From the NCBI GenBank assembly GCA_013151555.1, contig JAADIA010000079.1:1-64000 (forward strand): a stretch of 64,000 nucleotides of DNA, written 5' to 3'. The position numbers and the translations under genes were made by a program. Shown here piece by piece: positions 51,481-60,533 of the stretch (its first letter is position 1; every line of letters starts with the position of its first letter). The stretch comes from Nitrospirota bacterium (GTDB lineage Bacteria; NPL-UPA2; JAADIA01). The notes beneath the pieces are model-generated. The model made no database searches. It was given only the letters and a program-made list of their open reading frames with translations, and was not told the DNA's origin.

Positions 51481-52239
51481 ATGAGGATTGATATCTTAAC
51501 TCTATTTCCCGGAATGTTTGCTGGGCCCTTTAAAGAATCTATAATCGGAAGAGCCGGGAGCAAGGGAATAGTCCGGATTGAGATTCATGACCTCCGGAAC
51601 TTTACCCGGGATCGGCATCGTAAAGCGGACGATCGCCCTTATGGCGGTGGTCCGGGTATGGTCATGAAACCGGAGCCGGTCTTTGAAGCTGTGGAACATG
51701 TAATTGGCCGAACAACCTCTCTCTTGAGGGACCCTCAGGTGAAGGTTATCCTTATGTCTCCCCAGGGAAAGACTTTTACTCAGAAGAAAGCTGAAGAACT
51801 AATTGGAAAAGAACATCTTGTTTTTATCTGCGGGCATTATGAAGGGATTGATGAACGAGTAGGAGAAAGGTTGGCTACCGATGAGATATCCATTGGCGAC
51901 TATGTTCTCACAGGAGGAGAATTAGCCGCTATGGTGGTCGTGGATGCAGTTGTTCGTCTTCTTCCCGGAGTTTTAGGAGCGAAAGAGTCAGCGGCGGAAG
52001 ACTCTTTTTCAGAAGAACTTCTTGATTGTCCTCATTATACCCGGCCGGAAGTCTATCGGGAAATGAAAGTTCCGGAAGTTCTCCTTTCCGGCAACCATGA
52101 GGAGATTAAGAAATGGCGTCGGCAAGAAGCTCTCTGGAAGACTTTTTTAAAAAGGCCGGATTTGATTGAGAAAGCCGAGCTTACAGAAAAGGATAGGGGA
52201 AATCTCAGGAAATTTAAAGAAAAACAAAAAAATGGGTGA
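51481..52239 (+). CDS. trmD: tRNA (guanine-N1)-methyltransferase
   Basis: 252 aa. SPOUT fold; the trefoil-knot SAM site shows in [13 protein letters not shown] (about 117-129) and [32 protein letters not shown]. Start motif [13 protein letters not shown]. It makes m1G37 in tRNAs reading C/A/U-starting codons to hold frame. Standard place between rpsP and rplS. Confidence 0.97.
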   Translation: MRIDILTLFPGMFAGPFKESIIGRAGSKGIVRIEIHDLRNFTRDRHRKADDRPYGGGPGMVMKPEPVFEAVEHVIGRTTSLLRDPQVKVILMSPQGKTFTQKKAEELIGKEHLVFICGHYEGIDERVGERLATDEISIGDYVLTGGELAAMVVVDAVVRLLPGVLGAKESAAEDSFSEELLDCPHYTRPEVYREMKVPEVLLSGNHEEIKKWRRQEALWKTFLKRPDLIEKAELTEKDRGNLRKFKEKQKNG

Positions 52240-52291
52240 TGGGTTCCTGTTTGCCGGTTACCAATCATCAGACCAGAAGTAGGGGATAGCA

Positions 52292-52666
52292 ATGGATATT
52301 AAACAATATGTGGAGAAAGAGTGCCTGAAGGAAAAGCTGCCCCACGTTCAGGTAGGGGATACAGTTAAAGTTGAAATAGTAGTAGTGGAAGGAGAAAGGA
52401 AAAGGAATCAGATATTTGAAGGAGTTGTCATTCGGAAAAGAGGCCAGGGGATAAGTAAAACTTTTACCCTAAGACGCGTCTCATATGGGGAAGGAATAGA
52501 AAGAACCTTTCCCTTTCATTCCCCTTCCTTAGGAAAGATAGTAGTAATCGGACAAGGAAAAATTCGCCGGAGTAAACTCTATTACTTAAGGGAAAGGTCG
52601 GGGAAGGCCGCTCGTCTTGCTAAGAAGAAGAATAATAACAAAGGACAAAGAGAAAGAGAAGCTTAG
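52292..52666 (+). CDS. rplS: 50S ribosomal protein L19 (bL19)
   Basis: 124 aa. [49 protein letters not shown] and the basic C-terminus are diagnostic. ATG 52292 has gtagggga upstream. Confidence 0.96.
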   Translation: MDIKQYVEKECLKEKLPHVQVGDTVKVEIVVVEGERKRNQIFEGVVIRKRGQGISKTFTLRRVSYGEGIERTFPFHSPSLGKIVVIGQGKIRRSKLYYLRERSGKAARLAKKKNNNKGQREREA

Positions 52667-52676
52667 ACTCTCCCGG

Positions 52677-53312
52677 ATGGTCCGTTACGAAAGGGGGCTC
52701 TGGAGAAAGGGTTTATCTCGAGTCGCTGGTGTAGATGAAGCCGGTCGAGGTCCTTTAGCCGGTCCTGTAGTAGCTGCTGCTGTCATTCTCCCCCTAGACA
52801 TATTCCTGCCCGGCCTTGATGATTCCAAAAAACTTAGTCCGCAAAAGAGAGAAGAGATTTTTTTTAAAATTTGGAGGGAAGCCGGAGCGATAGGAGTAGG
52901 AATAGTCAGTGAGATTGTTATTGACCGGATCAACATTCTTCAAGCCACCTATTTAGCTATGCGCCAGGCAGTAACGAAACTTCCGGTTTCTCCTGATTGC
53001 CTTTTAGTTGATGGAATGACTACCATCCCGGACCTGAATACTTTTCAGGTAGCTATCGTGAAAGGAGACTCTCTAAGCATCTCCGTCGCGGCTGCTTCTA
53101 TTGTGGCGAAAGTAACCAGGGATCGAATCATGGTAGAGAAAGACAAACACTTTCCTCAATATGGATTTGCTAAGCATAAAGGATATGGAACGAAAGTTCA
53201 TCTGAAAGCTTTAGATAAATATGGAGCTTGTTCTTTACATCGCCGGTCCTTCAAGCCCGTGAAAGAGCGCTTGAATCATAAAGTTGAAAAAATCGCCGGT
53301 GAATACAGATAG
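52677..53312 (+). CDS. rnhB: ribonuclease HII
   Basis: 211 aa from ATG 52677, 10 nt after the rplS stop; a TTG at 52617 lies inside rplS and adds non-family residues. The first catalytic Asp-Glu pair is in AGVDEAGRGPLAGPVVAAAVIL (about 19-40). DDSKKLSPQKRE, VDGMT, VKGDSLSISVAAASIVAKVTRDR and FAKHKGYGTKVH complete the active site. It cuts RNA in RNA/DNA hybrids and removes single ribonucleotides. Confidence 0.95.
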   Translation: MVRYERGLWRKGLSRVAGVDEAGRGPLAGPVVAAAVILPLDIFLPGLDDSKKLSPQKREEIFFKIWREAGAIGVGIVSEIVIDRINILQATYLAMRQAVTKLPVSPDCLLVDGMTTIPDLNTFQVAIVKGDSLSISVAAASIVAKVTRDRIMVEKDKHFPQYGFAKHKGYGTKVHLKALDKYGACSLHRRSFKPVKERLNHKVEKIAGEYR

Positions 53313-53337
53313 ATACAAAAAAGCACAACCTTTAGCT

Positions 53338-53438
53338 AATTACCGCTGAGAACGCCGAGGTCGCCGAGATTACTTAATTTTAAAGATGATTTTCATTTTT
53401 TTATCTGCGCTCTCGGCGTTCTCAGCGGTGAAAATTAA
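53338..53438. repeat. word-repeat inverted element (gaacgccgag type)
   Basis: accgctgagaacgccgag (53342-53359) and its exact 18-nt complement ctcggcgttctcagcggt (53412-53429). Inner words gtcgccgaga/tctgcg extend the pairing. GC-rich, about 50 nt loop. It lies between rnhB and yraN and covers an upstream in-frame extension of yraN. Confidence 0.85.
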
Positions 53439-53466
53439 AGGGATGGTGTTTATCTGTGGAAACTCT

Positions 53467-53820
53467 ATGAACTCGAAAGAATTAGGTGCGGAAGGCGAAA
53501 AATTGGCATGCCGATTCCTGAAGAGGAAAGGCTATCGGATAATGAAAAGGAATTATGATTCTTGCTGGGGAGAAATAGATATTGTTGCTCGAGATAAAGA
53601 AGCGATAATTTTTGTTGAAGTTAAAACACGGAGAACCAATGAATACGGTTATCCCCAGGATTCAGTAACGAAAAGTAAACAACATCGGATGAGGAAAGTT
53701 GCTTTGACTTATCTTAAGAAGAATGGATGGGAGGGAGACTGTCGTTTTGATGTTGTCGCCATTCTTATGGATTCTAAGGGTAAAGCAGCTAATATCGAAC
53801 TTATCAGAGATGCTTTTTAA
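53467..53820 (+). CDS. yraN: UPF0102/YraN-family endonuclease-like protein
   Basis: 117 aa from ATG 53467, giving the family start (LGAEGEKLACRFLKRKGYRIMKRNYDS). An in-frame ATG at 53386 would translate a repeat arm. The PD-(D/E)XK-like site is WGEIDIVARDKEAIIFVEVKTR (about 38-59). Family members sit beside rnhB and are thought to be nucleases; the biological role is not settled. Confidence 0.88.
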   Translation: MNSKELGAEGEKLACRFLKRKGYRIMKRNYDSCWGEIDIVARDKEAIIFVEVKTRRTNEYGYPQDSVTKSKQHRMRKVALTYLKKNGWEGDCRFDVVAILMDSKGKAANIELIRDAF

Positions 53821-53893
53821 GCATGGTAACCAATTTAGATTTTTGTATACTTGATAAATAGAATCTTTACTATGAAAAGGAGGCTTCTATCTA

Positions 53894-54655
53894 ATGGGCG
53901 AAAATAATAAAGTGACAGATTTGCAGAAACAGAGGGGATGGGTTCGTTTAGAATGTCGAGTTCCTGTCCATTATCGAATTGATTCTGAGAAGACTCTTAA
54001 GGCAGGACTGGCCCGGGACATAGGCGAAGGAGGAGTAAAATTCGAAGCTGACAGGCGGGTTCCTCCTCAAACTATTTTGTGGTTAGCAATACAGTTGCCT
54101 GTATATATTAAGCCCCTTAAGACAAAAGCTGAAGTAGTTTCTGTTTGTGAAACAGGGACTGTCGGCAGTTATGAGATTGGAGTCCGGTTTTTAGATATGG
54201 GGAAAACTGCCAGAAGTCGGATTGCCCGCTATATAGATGAGATAACGAGCGAGGTTGAAGGAGAAGAAGATATAGATGAAACAACCATAGAAGGACTTAA
54301 AGAAAGAGAGGTTTTAACTGTACCCGATATCCGGCAGGTGGAGGTGAAGGAAGAAAAAGAGCCGGATGTCTCTGCTTTAATCAAAGAGATAGAAGCTTTG
54401 GAAATGATTGTCGATGAAGAAGGTGGAACCTGTCAACTGGGGAAATTAGCTACTCTCTCTTGTCGTACTCTTAAAGGTTGCCCTCCTTTGATGCTGGGAA
54501 TTAAGTTTCGGGAAGCAGTAGGCAAACCTCTTCTTAAGAAATATGGTTTAGATGAAAAAGAAGGGAAGAAGGTTATGGAAAGATGTAAGAAAAAATTCAG
54601 GGCTTTGGGGACTAAGTATTATATCCGTGCCCTGAGAAAATCTAATGAAGTTTAG
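53894..54655 (+). CDS. PilZ-domain protein with an unassigned C-terminal domain
   Basis: 253 aa. An N-terminal PilZ-like beta barrel (about 15-120) carries an RGWVRLECR stretch that can supply the RxxxR half of the c-di-GMP site. The second half reads DIGEGG rather than D/NxSxxG, so the Ser is replaced by Gly and binding is doubtful. An acidic linker (about 120-165) leads to a C-terminal domain (about 175-253; CQLGKLATLSC, GCPPLMLGIKFREAVGKPLL) that I do not recognise. It stands alone between yraN and comM. Confidence 0.7.
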   Translation: MGENNKVTDLQKQRGWVRLECRVPVHYRIDSEKTLKAGLARDIGEGGVKFEADRRVPPQTILWLAIQLPVYIKPLKTKAEVVSVCETGTVGSYEIGVRFLDMGKTARSRIARYIDEITSEVEGEEDIDETTIEGLKEREVLTVPDIRQVEVKEEKEPDVSALIKEIEALEMIVDEEGGTCQLGKLATLSCRTLKGCPPLMLGIKFREAVGKPLLKKYGLDEKEGKKVMERCKKKFRALGTKYYIRALRKSNEV

Positions 54656-54798
54656 AATATTTGATTTACAGCTCTCTTTTTTATCTTGATTGGACAGGGA
54701 ATCCCTTTTTGAATTATGAACGTAAAAGAGTTGAGGATTAACGTCTTAAGAAAGACCAGGGAAATATGGAATAACTGCAAATACTGGAGAACTTATCA

Positions 54799-56331
54799 AT
54801 GTTATCTCAAACCTATTCGGCCTCCCTGCTGGGTCTGGAAGCTTATCCGGTTGAGATAGAGGTGGATGTAGCCGCCGGTCTTCCTGCCGTAATCGTAGTG
54901 GGGTTGCCTGATGCGACAGTAAGAGAAAGTAAAGACCGGATAAAATCCGCTATAAAGAATAGCCGTTTTAAGTATCCAACCAAAAGAATTACTGTAAATC
55001 TTGCTCCTGCCGATGTGAAAAAGGAAGGTCCTTCTTTTGATTTACCTATTGCCCTGGGACTGTTAGCTGCTACGGGTCAACTTTCTCCTGAGCGTCTGAA
55101 AGATTACCTTATCCTGGGAGAACTGGCTCTGGATGGTCGGGTTCGCCCTATCAAGGGAGCCCTTCCCATCGCCCTCAGCCTGAGGAAAGAAACCCGGAGA
55201 GGAATAATTCTTCCCCGGGAGAACGCTGCCGAGGCCGCGGTCATTGAAGATATTGAGATTTATGGGGTAGGGAGCCTTGCGGAGGCGGTTAAATTCATAA
55301 ACGGAGAGGCGCGAATTACTCCCCATAAAGTAAATTTAGATGATATTTTCAGTGACTTATTATCTGATTGTGAAGTCGACTTTGCCGAGGTTAAAGGTCA
55401 ATTTTCCGTAAAAAGAGCTCTGGAGATCGCTGCTGCCGGTTCTCATAATGTTTTGATGATCGGTCCTCCCGGGGCGGGAAAGACCATGTTGGCCAGAAGG
55501 CTTCCCACGATTATTCCGAATATGAGTCTGGAGGAGGCCTTGGAGACTACTCAAATTCATAGCGTGGCAGGACTTCTTCCCTCGAAACGGGCTTTGGTCA
55601 CCCGGCGCCCTTTTCGCTCGCCTCATCATACCTCTTCCGATATCGCTCTCGTGGGAGGGGGGACAATTCCTAAACCCGGAGAGGTAAGCTTGGCTCATAA
55701 TGGAGTACTTTTTTTAGATGAATTGCCGGAATTTCACCGGCAAGCTCTCGAGGTTCTCCGGCAGCCTCTTGAAGATGGATCCGTTACCATATCCCGGGTG
55801 AACAGAACATTAACCTTTCCTTCCCGGATATTGCTTATCTCTACTATGAATCCCTGCCCCTGTGGTCATCTTGGTGATGAAGTAGAATGTCATTGCACCT
55901 CTTATCAAATTCAGCGTTATCGTTCCCGTATCTCCGGTCCTCTTCTGGACAGGATAGATATTCATATTGAAACTCCTGCTTTGAAATATAAGGAGCTTGC
56001 CGGTGAGCAACTTGGTGAGTCTTCGGAAAAGGTGAGGAAGAGAGTGACGGGTGCTCGGGATATCCAGGAAAAAAGGTTTAAGGGGGAGAAAATATACGGT
56101 AACGCTTACATGAATCAGAAACAGATGAGGAGATATTGCCGTCTGGACGATGAGGGAAAAGAGCTTCTCAAAATGGCCATGAGTGAATTGGGAATATCCG
56201 CCCGGGCTTACGATAAAATACTCAAAGTAGCCAGAACGATTGCCGATTTAGCAGCCTCGGAGGATATCCAAGCTGAGCACCTCTCCGAAGCTATCCAGTA
56301 CAGGAGCTTGGATAGGAATTTGTTAGCTTAA
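54799..56331 (+). CDS. comM: ComM/YifB-family AAA+ ATPase (Mg-chelatase-like)
   Basis: 510 aa. The N-terminal Lon-S16-like fold ([28 protein letters not shown], about 20-47) precedes the AAA+ core, whose Walker A is [10 protein letters not shown] (about 223-232). [38 protein letters not shown] (Walker B) and [15 protein letters not shown] (zinc-like Cys) follow, then a C-terminal lid. In Gram-negatives ComM is a hexameric branch-migration helicase for natural transformation; in others the role is unknown. Confidence 0.93.
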   Translation: MLSQTYSASLLGLEAYPVEIEVDVAAGLPAVIVVGLPDATVRESKDRIKSAIKNSRFKYPTKRITVNLAPADVKKEGPSFDLPIALGLLAATGQLSPERLKDYLILGELALDGRVRPIKGALPIALSLRKETRRGIILPRENAAEAAVIEDIEIYGVGSLAEAVKFINGEARITPHKVNLDDIFSDLLSDCEVDFAEVKGQFSVKRALEIAAAGSHNVLMIGPPGAGKTMLARRLPTIIPNMSLEEALETTQIHSVAGLLPSKRALVTRRPFRSPHHTSSDIALVGGGTIPKPGEVSLAHNGVLFLDELPEFHRQALEVLRQPLEDGSVTISRVNRTLTFPSRILLISTMNPCPCGHLGDEVECHCTSYQIQRYRSRISGPLLDRIDIHIETPALKYKELAGEQLGESSEKVRKRVTGARDIQEKRFKGEKIYGNAYMNQKQMRRYCRLDDEGKELLKMAMSELGISARAYDKILKVARTIADLAASEDIQAEHLSEAIQYRSLDRNLLA

Positions 56332-56374
56332 CTCCCTGGTGGTGTAGGATTAGTAATTAAGAAGCTGGAGAAAC

Positions 56375-57133
56375 TTAACCCGAAACTCCTTCTTCTAAGA
56401 GAAGCGAGAAGGGGATTTCCAAACCATGGGCTTCCAACAACTTTTTATCCCTCATAATTTCATCAACCTGACCTTCAGCCACTACCGCACCTCCATCGAA
56501 GAGGAAAATCTTTTGACAAACTTCCCTGACTAACTCCAGGTCATGACTGGCGACTATTCGGGTTTGTCTTAAGCTCTTAAGTAAATCTATCAAATGTTTT
56601 CTGGTCCGAGGGTCGAGGCTGCTTGAGGGCTCATCAAGGACGAGAATATCGGGTTCCATGGATAAAACCGTAGCTATGGATATCCTTTTCTTTTCTCCCA
56701 GACTTAAATGGTGAGAGCATCTTTCCTCATAACCTTCCATACTTACCTCTTTAAGAGCATCCCTTACCTTTTCTCTAATCTCTATCTTGGTATAGCCGGC
56801 ATTCAGAGGCCCAAAGGCAGTATCGTCAAAGACCGTAGGCATAAAGAGCTGGTCATCAGGGTCCTGGAAGACTATTCCTATTTTCTTTCTGATTTCCTTC
56901 AAGCTTTTCTGTTCAATCTTCATCCCCAGTACTTCTACAGCTTCCTTCTTATCTTCCAAAACCCCATTCAAGTGGAGAAGGAGCGTGGTCTTCCCTGCTC
57001 CATTGGGCCCAATGATTCCTACAGATTCGCCCTCAGAGATGCTCAAATTCACATTTTGAAGAGCTACCCTGCCATCAGGGTAGGCGTAAGAAAGGTCTTT
57101 GATATTTATTATCTTCCTTTCCGAGCTTTTCAT
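56375..57133 (-). CDS. cbiO: ECF transporter ATPase for cobalt/nickel
   Basis: 252 aa ABC ATPase. Walker A GPNGAGKTTLL (about 39-49), Q-loop VFQDPDDQLF, signature LSLGEKKRISIATVL and Walker B ILVLDEPSS, then the H-loop ASHDLELV. The DPDDQLF form of the Q-loop is typical of ECF-type A components. It starts 1 nt after the cbiQ stop, as last gene of cbiMNQO. Confidence 0.94.
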   Translation of the reverse strand: MKSSERKIINIKDLSYAYPDGRVALQNVNLSISEGESVGIIGPNGAGKTTLLLHLNGVLEDKKEAVEVLGMKIEQKSLKEIRKKIGIVFQDPDDQLFMPTVFDDTAFGPLNAGYTKIEIREKVRDALKEVSMEGYEERCSHHLSLGEKKRISIATVLSMEPDILVLDEPSSSLDPRTRKHLIDLLKSLRQTRIVASHDLELVREVCQKIFLFDGGAVVAEGQVDEIMRDKKLLEAHGLEIPFSLLLEEGVSG

Positions 57134-57134
57134 A

Positions 57135-57929
57135 TTATCCTCCTCCGAATCTTATCAGTCCGAGCAAAGCAATTACTATAAAGGAGTAACCTATATCTCT
57201 TTTCCTCAGATGAAATTGGCCAAGAGTTCTTGCTTCTCCGTCAAAACCACGGGAAACCATGGCGGTATAGACACGTTCTCCCCGTTCGTAACTCCTCAGG
57301 AAAAGCATTCCCACTATATTAGCCAATATCTTAATATGGAAAAGTCTGCTTCCTCCCACTGTCCGGGAATCTTTAGCCCGTTTCATTCTCATGAGTTCAT
57401 CTACCAGAACAAAGATGTATCGATACATAAAAGAAATAATCATGGTGATTATCTGAGGAAATTTTAAAGATTCCAGGGCCTTGAGGAGATGGGAAAATTT
57501 AGTGGTCGTGGAAAGAAGGATGAGGCAGAGGATGGAAAGGTAAGACTTTATAAAAACGTTCCAGAAAACAGTGAGTCCGTCATAGGTCACGGTAAGTTGA
57601 AAAGTCCCGAAAGAGTAACCTCCGGCGATTTCCCCTTTCTTCAGGAAAGGAATAAAAATAGCAATCATGAGAACAAAAGGGATAATTACCAGTGACCTTT
57701 TGAAGATAGATCCTACCGGAACCTGGGAAAATAAAATCAAGATGAAGATGAGAAGGGCATAGAAACTAAAAGAAACGAAGTGGGTGGGTGGGGTAAAAAT
57801 TATGAATAGAATGAAGAGGGTAAGAGTAATGCTCTTTATCCGGGGATCAACCCGGTGGATGGGGCTTTGCAGATGGCTGTATTTGTCTATAAATGAATGT
57901 TTCATAATTAATAAAAGGTTCAGAAGCAA
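57135..57929 (-). CDS. cbiQ: ECF transporter transmembrane T component
   Basis: 264 aa from TTG 57929, or 256 aa from ATG 57905 (MKHSFIDKYSH, the family-like start). Five or six helices. The coupling-helix region carries SRTVGGSR and SRGFDGEA-type Ala-Arg motifs (here MVSRGFDGEAR), which contact the ATPase. N-terminal HRVDPRIKSITL is diagnostic. It energises the CbiM/CbiN S-component. Confidence 0.92.
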   Translation of the reverse strand: MLLNLLLIMKHSFIDKYSHLQSPIHRVDPRIKSITLTLFILFIIFTPPTHFVSFSFYALLIFILILFSQVPVGSIFKRSLVIIPFVLMIAIFIPFLKKGEIAGGYSFGTFQLTVTYDGLTVFWNVFIKSYLSILCLILLSTTTKFSHLLKALESLKFPQIITMIISFMYRYIFVLVDELMRMKRAKDSRTVGGSRLFHIKILANIVGMLFLRSYERGERVYTAMVSRGFDGEARTLGQFHLRKRDIGYSFIVIALLGLIRFGGG

Positions 57930-57962
57930 TTTGTCTCATCGCTTCCTCGCTTGTTTCCTTCC

Positions 57963-58247
57963 TCATTTCTTTTTAATTAACGCTGCTATCCCATAGCTGA
58001 TTCCAAAGACGATTAATGTTCCTGCCATGCCGGCGAAAGAAGTAGCCAACTTTTCGTTCTTCAATCCCGGCCAGGAATAATCCGGTATGGGAGAGGGAAT
58101 AATTGGCTTGACCTCTCCCTTTTCCAGGAAGCCTTTATCCTCCGCCACTCTTTCCAGGCCATCGGGAAGCCGGGAGGCAAAGGGAGAAAGAATCAGAGCT
58201 AATAAAAGAGAAGCCAATAAACCAAAGAGCAAATGTTTCTTTTTCAT
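57963..58247 (-). CDS. CbiN-like PDGLE-domain membrane protein
   Basis: 94 aa. Two helices flank an extracytoplasmic segment containing the PDGLERVAEDKGF motif (about 28-40). The PDGLE domain replaces or is fused to CbiN in many Co/Ni ECF systems and aids the S-component. It starts 3 nt after the cbiM stop. Confidence 0.9.
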   Translation of the reverse strand: MKKKHLLFGLLASLLLALILSPFASRLPDGLERVAEDKGFLEKGEVKPIIPSPIPDYSWPGLKNEKLATSFAGMAGTLIVFGISYGIAALIKKK

Positions 58248-58250
58248 CCT

Positions 58251-58910
58251 CTATTCCTCCTCTTGCCCTGCCTCAGGCAGGGGTGGTTGGTAGATGAGGT
58301 CTGGCCGGACTTTAAGGACGAAACCTATGATTGAGCAAGTGATTATCGCTTCTCCCAAGCCCAGAAGCATGTGTACTCCCGCCATGGCGGGAAGAGCAAC
58401 TCTGAGTGGGGAAGTGCCGGAGATAGCCAGTTCTACAGCTACGCCGGAGGCTGCCAGGACTTCTGAGGCCCAGGCAGCTACAGCTACGCCGGCGATGATT
58501 CCTCTGTTTCCGCCAATGACTTTTCTCAAACCGAGATAAATTAAATATCCGCCCATAGTTCCCACGATGGACATGTTGAGGATGTTGGCTCCCAGGGCAG
58601 TAAGACCACCGTCCTGAAAGACAACGCATTGGACGGTGAGGACAGTGGTGATGACAATGGCCCCGGCAAAGGGTCCCAGGAGAACGGCAGCTAAGACTCC
58701 TCCTATGAGATGGCCGGAAGTTCCTCCAGCTATGGGAAAGTTAAGCATCTGGGCGGCAAAAATAAAGGCGGACGTTACTCCCATCAGGGGAACCATCTTC
58801 TCCTTCAAGATTCGGGCTACTCTTCTCAGGCAATAACTCATTCCCCCAATGGAAAGCAGCCAGGCGGGAACCCAGGTACTCGGTGATAAAAACCCATCCG
58901 GTATATGCAT
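58251..58910 (-). CDS. cbiM: cobalt/nickel ECF substrate-binding component CbiM
   Basis: 219 aa with six or seven helices. The N-terminal MHIPDGFLSPSTW places the amino group and His2 for metal binding; PIAGGTSGHLIGGVLAAVLLGPFAGAIVIT and LTVQCVVFQDGGLTALGANILNM are diagnostic. It binds Co2+ or Ni2+. No cobalamin genes or Ni enzymes lie nearby, so the metal is not determined. A ctgcctcaggcag palindrome lies in its last codons. Confidence 0.94.
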   Translation of the reverse strand: MHIPDGFLSPSTWVPAWLLSIGGMSYCLRRVARILKEKMVPLMGVTSAFIFAAQMLNFPIAGGTSGHLIGGVLAAVLLGPFAGAIVITTVLTVQCVVFQDGGLTALGANILNMSIVGTMGGYLIYLGLRKVIGGNRGIIAGVAVAAWASEVLAASGVAVELAISGTSPLRVALPAMAGVHMLLGLGEAIITCSIIGFVLKVRPDLIYQPPLPEAGQEEE

Positions 58911-59222
58911 CTTTTATTCTCCTTTCATTTACTCAGAAACTACTAACCTGATATCTTCATCCCCAAAGAATTTACCTCCTCACCTGTCAGATTAACAAAG
59001 CGTTCAGCTTTCATGCTATGTTTATCAGATTCGTGCTACTTCAAGAGAAAAAAATATCGCTTACATTATACTCTTTCCTATTATATACCAGCTCTCTCTG
59101 GCGATACTCCGAAGCGAACTATCCGCGACATGAACATTCTCCTGTGTTACGATTTTAAGAATAATAACACGACAGTTAAATCCTGTCAAGTTTTTTTGAA
59201 ATACAAATAGGAATTTGTTAGC
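58911..59222 (-). promoter_or_regulatory. 312-bp upstream region of cbiM
   Basis: No gene. On the minus strand there is a perfect -10 TATAAT (59066-59071) without a clear -35. Downstream are near-repeats gaatctgataaaca and taatctgacagg (59020 and 58990), then aggaggtaa (58972-58980) ahead of a 5-codon frame MKISG. No NikR palindrome (GTATGA/TCATAC), cobalamin or NiCo riboswitch is evident. The left 60 nt hold a lone acaggat word (gacagttaaatcctgtc). Confidence 0.35.
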
Positions 59223-60524
59223 TTAATCCTCATTCTTCCTTCTTTCCATCATCTTCTCTCCTTCCTTTGTTACCGTCTCGATATTTCCTTCCGTCAGGAT
59301 GCGCGGAGTGATAAAGATGAGCAGTTCTATCTTCTCGTTGGTCTTCTTGGTGTGACGAAAAGCAAATCCCAAGATAGGAATATCTCCCAGGAAAGGAACC
59401 TTCTTCGCTGTATTTTTATTATTATCTGTTAGCAGTCCTCCGAGAATAATTGTCTGACCGTTTTTAACCCGAACCTGAGTCTCCGCTTCCCGGGTATCAA
59501 TTATCGGTTGAGGGTCAGTGGTCTCCGTCCATCCGGTAAGCTGGTCTATTTTAGGGTGTATCTTCATTTTGATGAAACCCGTAGGGGTAATCTGGGGAGT
59601 GACTTCCAGGGTAATCCCGGCTTTTCTAAACTCCACCTCCTCGGTGACAATGGGAATGCCGGATTCGTAAGAGGTTACTGTCTTTACATAAGGTATCTGT
59701 TTGAGTACTTTTATAGTGGCCTGTTCGCCATCCATCGTGGCTACCCGGGGGGCGGAAAGCAAGTTGGCCTTTCCCTCGTTTATCATAGCCTGTAGTCCGG
59801 CGGTGATATGGTTGTTGCCGGCCGTAAGGTTAAAAACATTCGTGGATGCCGACAGGGACTGGCTCACCGTGCCCGTAAGGCCTGACCAGCCGGAGAAGTC
59901 GGGATCTGCCCAGGTCCAGTTTATACCTAACTCTTGTTCTCTATCCAGGTTAATCTCCACTATCTTGGCTTCGATCATTACCTGCCGCTGACCAAGGTCG
60001 ATCATCTGCACATATTGGCTGATTCTATCTACATTCTCGGGGAAGTCAACTACCATCAGGGAATTTTGTTCCTTGTTGACTACTATTTTCCCTTCCCCGG
60101 AAAGGAATTTGGTTAGCTGTGCTTCCAGTCCTTCCCCGGAAGCAGATTCCAGGATGAAAGTTCGACTAACCAGTTGAGGTTTGCTAACTATTCGAATAAT
60201 ATTATCTTCCTTAATATAAGAATACCCCAGATTTTTTAGAATCGCATCGAGAGCATCCCAGACGGTAACATTGGTAAAACTAACACTAACCGTTCCTTTC
60301 ACATCTTCACCGGGAATAATATTTAGTTTTTCCTCTTTGGCTAACAACCTGAGCAGGTCTTGGATGTCCGCATTTCGGAATTCCATGGAGAATCGCTTCG
60401 GCGAGGACCCCATTTCCTTTTCTTTGCCGGGGTCAGCAAGGGAAACCCTTATAGTAGCAGAAAGAAATAATCCTAAAATAAGCAAAAAGAAGAGAAGGTA
60501 ACTCTTTCCTTTTAATGTGAACAT
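59223..60524 (-). CDS. secretin (PilQ/GspD family)
   Basis: 433 aa, shorter than PilQ because AMIN domains are missing. Signal peptide about 1-30. An STN-type N0 domain (about 45-113; LLAKEEKLNIIPGEDVKGTVSVSF, AILKNLGYSYIKEDNIIRIV) precedes an N1-like fold and the secretin barrel (VMIEAKIVEINLDREQELGINW; LSAPRVATMDGEQATIKV; VTPQITPTGFIKMKIHPKI; GQTIILGGLLTDNNKNTAKKVPFLGDIPILGFAFRH). It forms the outer-membrane pore. Last gene of the pilus alignment cluster. Confidence 0.92.
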   Translation of the reverse strand: MFTLKGKSYLLFFLLILGLFLSATIRVSLADPGKEKEMGSSPKRFSMEFRNADIQDLLRLLAKEEKLNIIPGEDVKGTVSVSFTNVTVWDALDAILKNLGYSYIKEDNIIRIVSKPQLVSRTFILESASGEGLEAQLTKFLSGEGKIVVNKEQNSLMVVDFPENVDRISQYVQMIDLGQRQVMIEAKIVEINLDREQELGINWTWADPDFSGWSGLTGTVSQSLSASTNVFNLTAGNNHITAGLQAMINEGKANLLSAPRVATMDGEQATIKVLKQIPYVKTVTSYESGIPIVTEEVEFRKAGITLEVTPQITPTGFIKMKIHPKIDQLTGWTETTDPQPIIDTREAETQVRVKNGQTIILGGLLTDNNKNTAKKVPFLGDIPILGFAFRHTKKTNEKIELLIFITPRILTEGNIETVTKEGEKMMERRKNED

Positions 60525-60533
60525 TTTTTTACC

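Noticed and set aside
54717-54860. Small frame starting MNVKELRINV before comM
   Set aside because: It overlaps the comM start, has no clear ribosome site and shows no family features.
58911-59110. Cobalamin or NiCo riboswitch upstream of cbiM
   Set aside because: None of the conserved boxes of those classes could be found on the minus strand.
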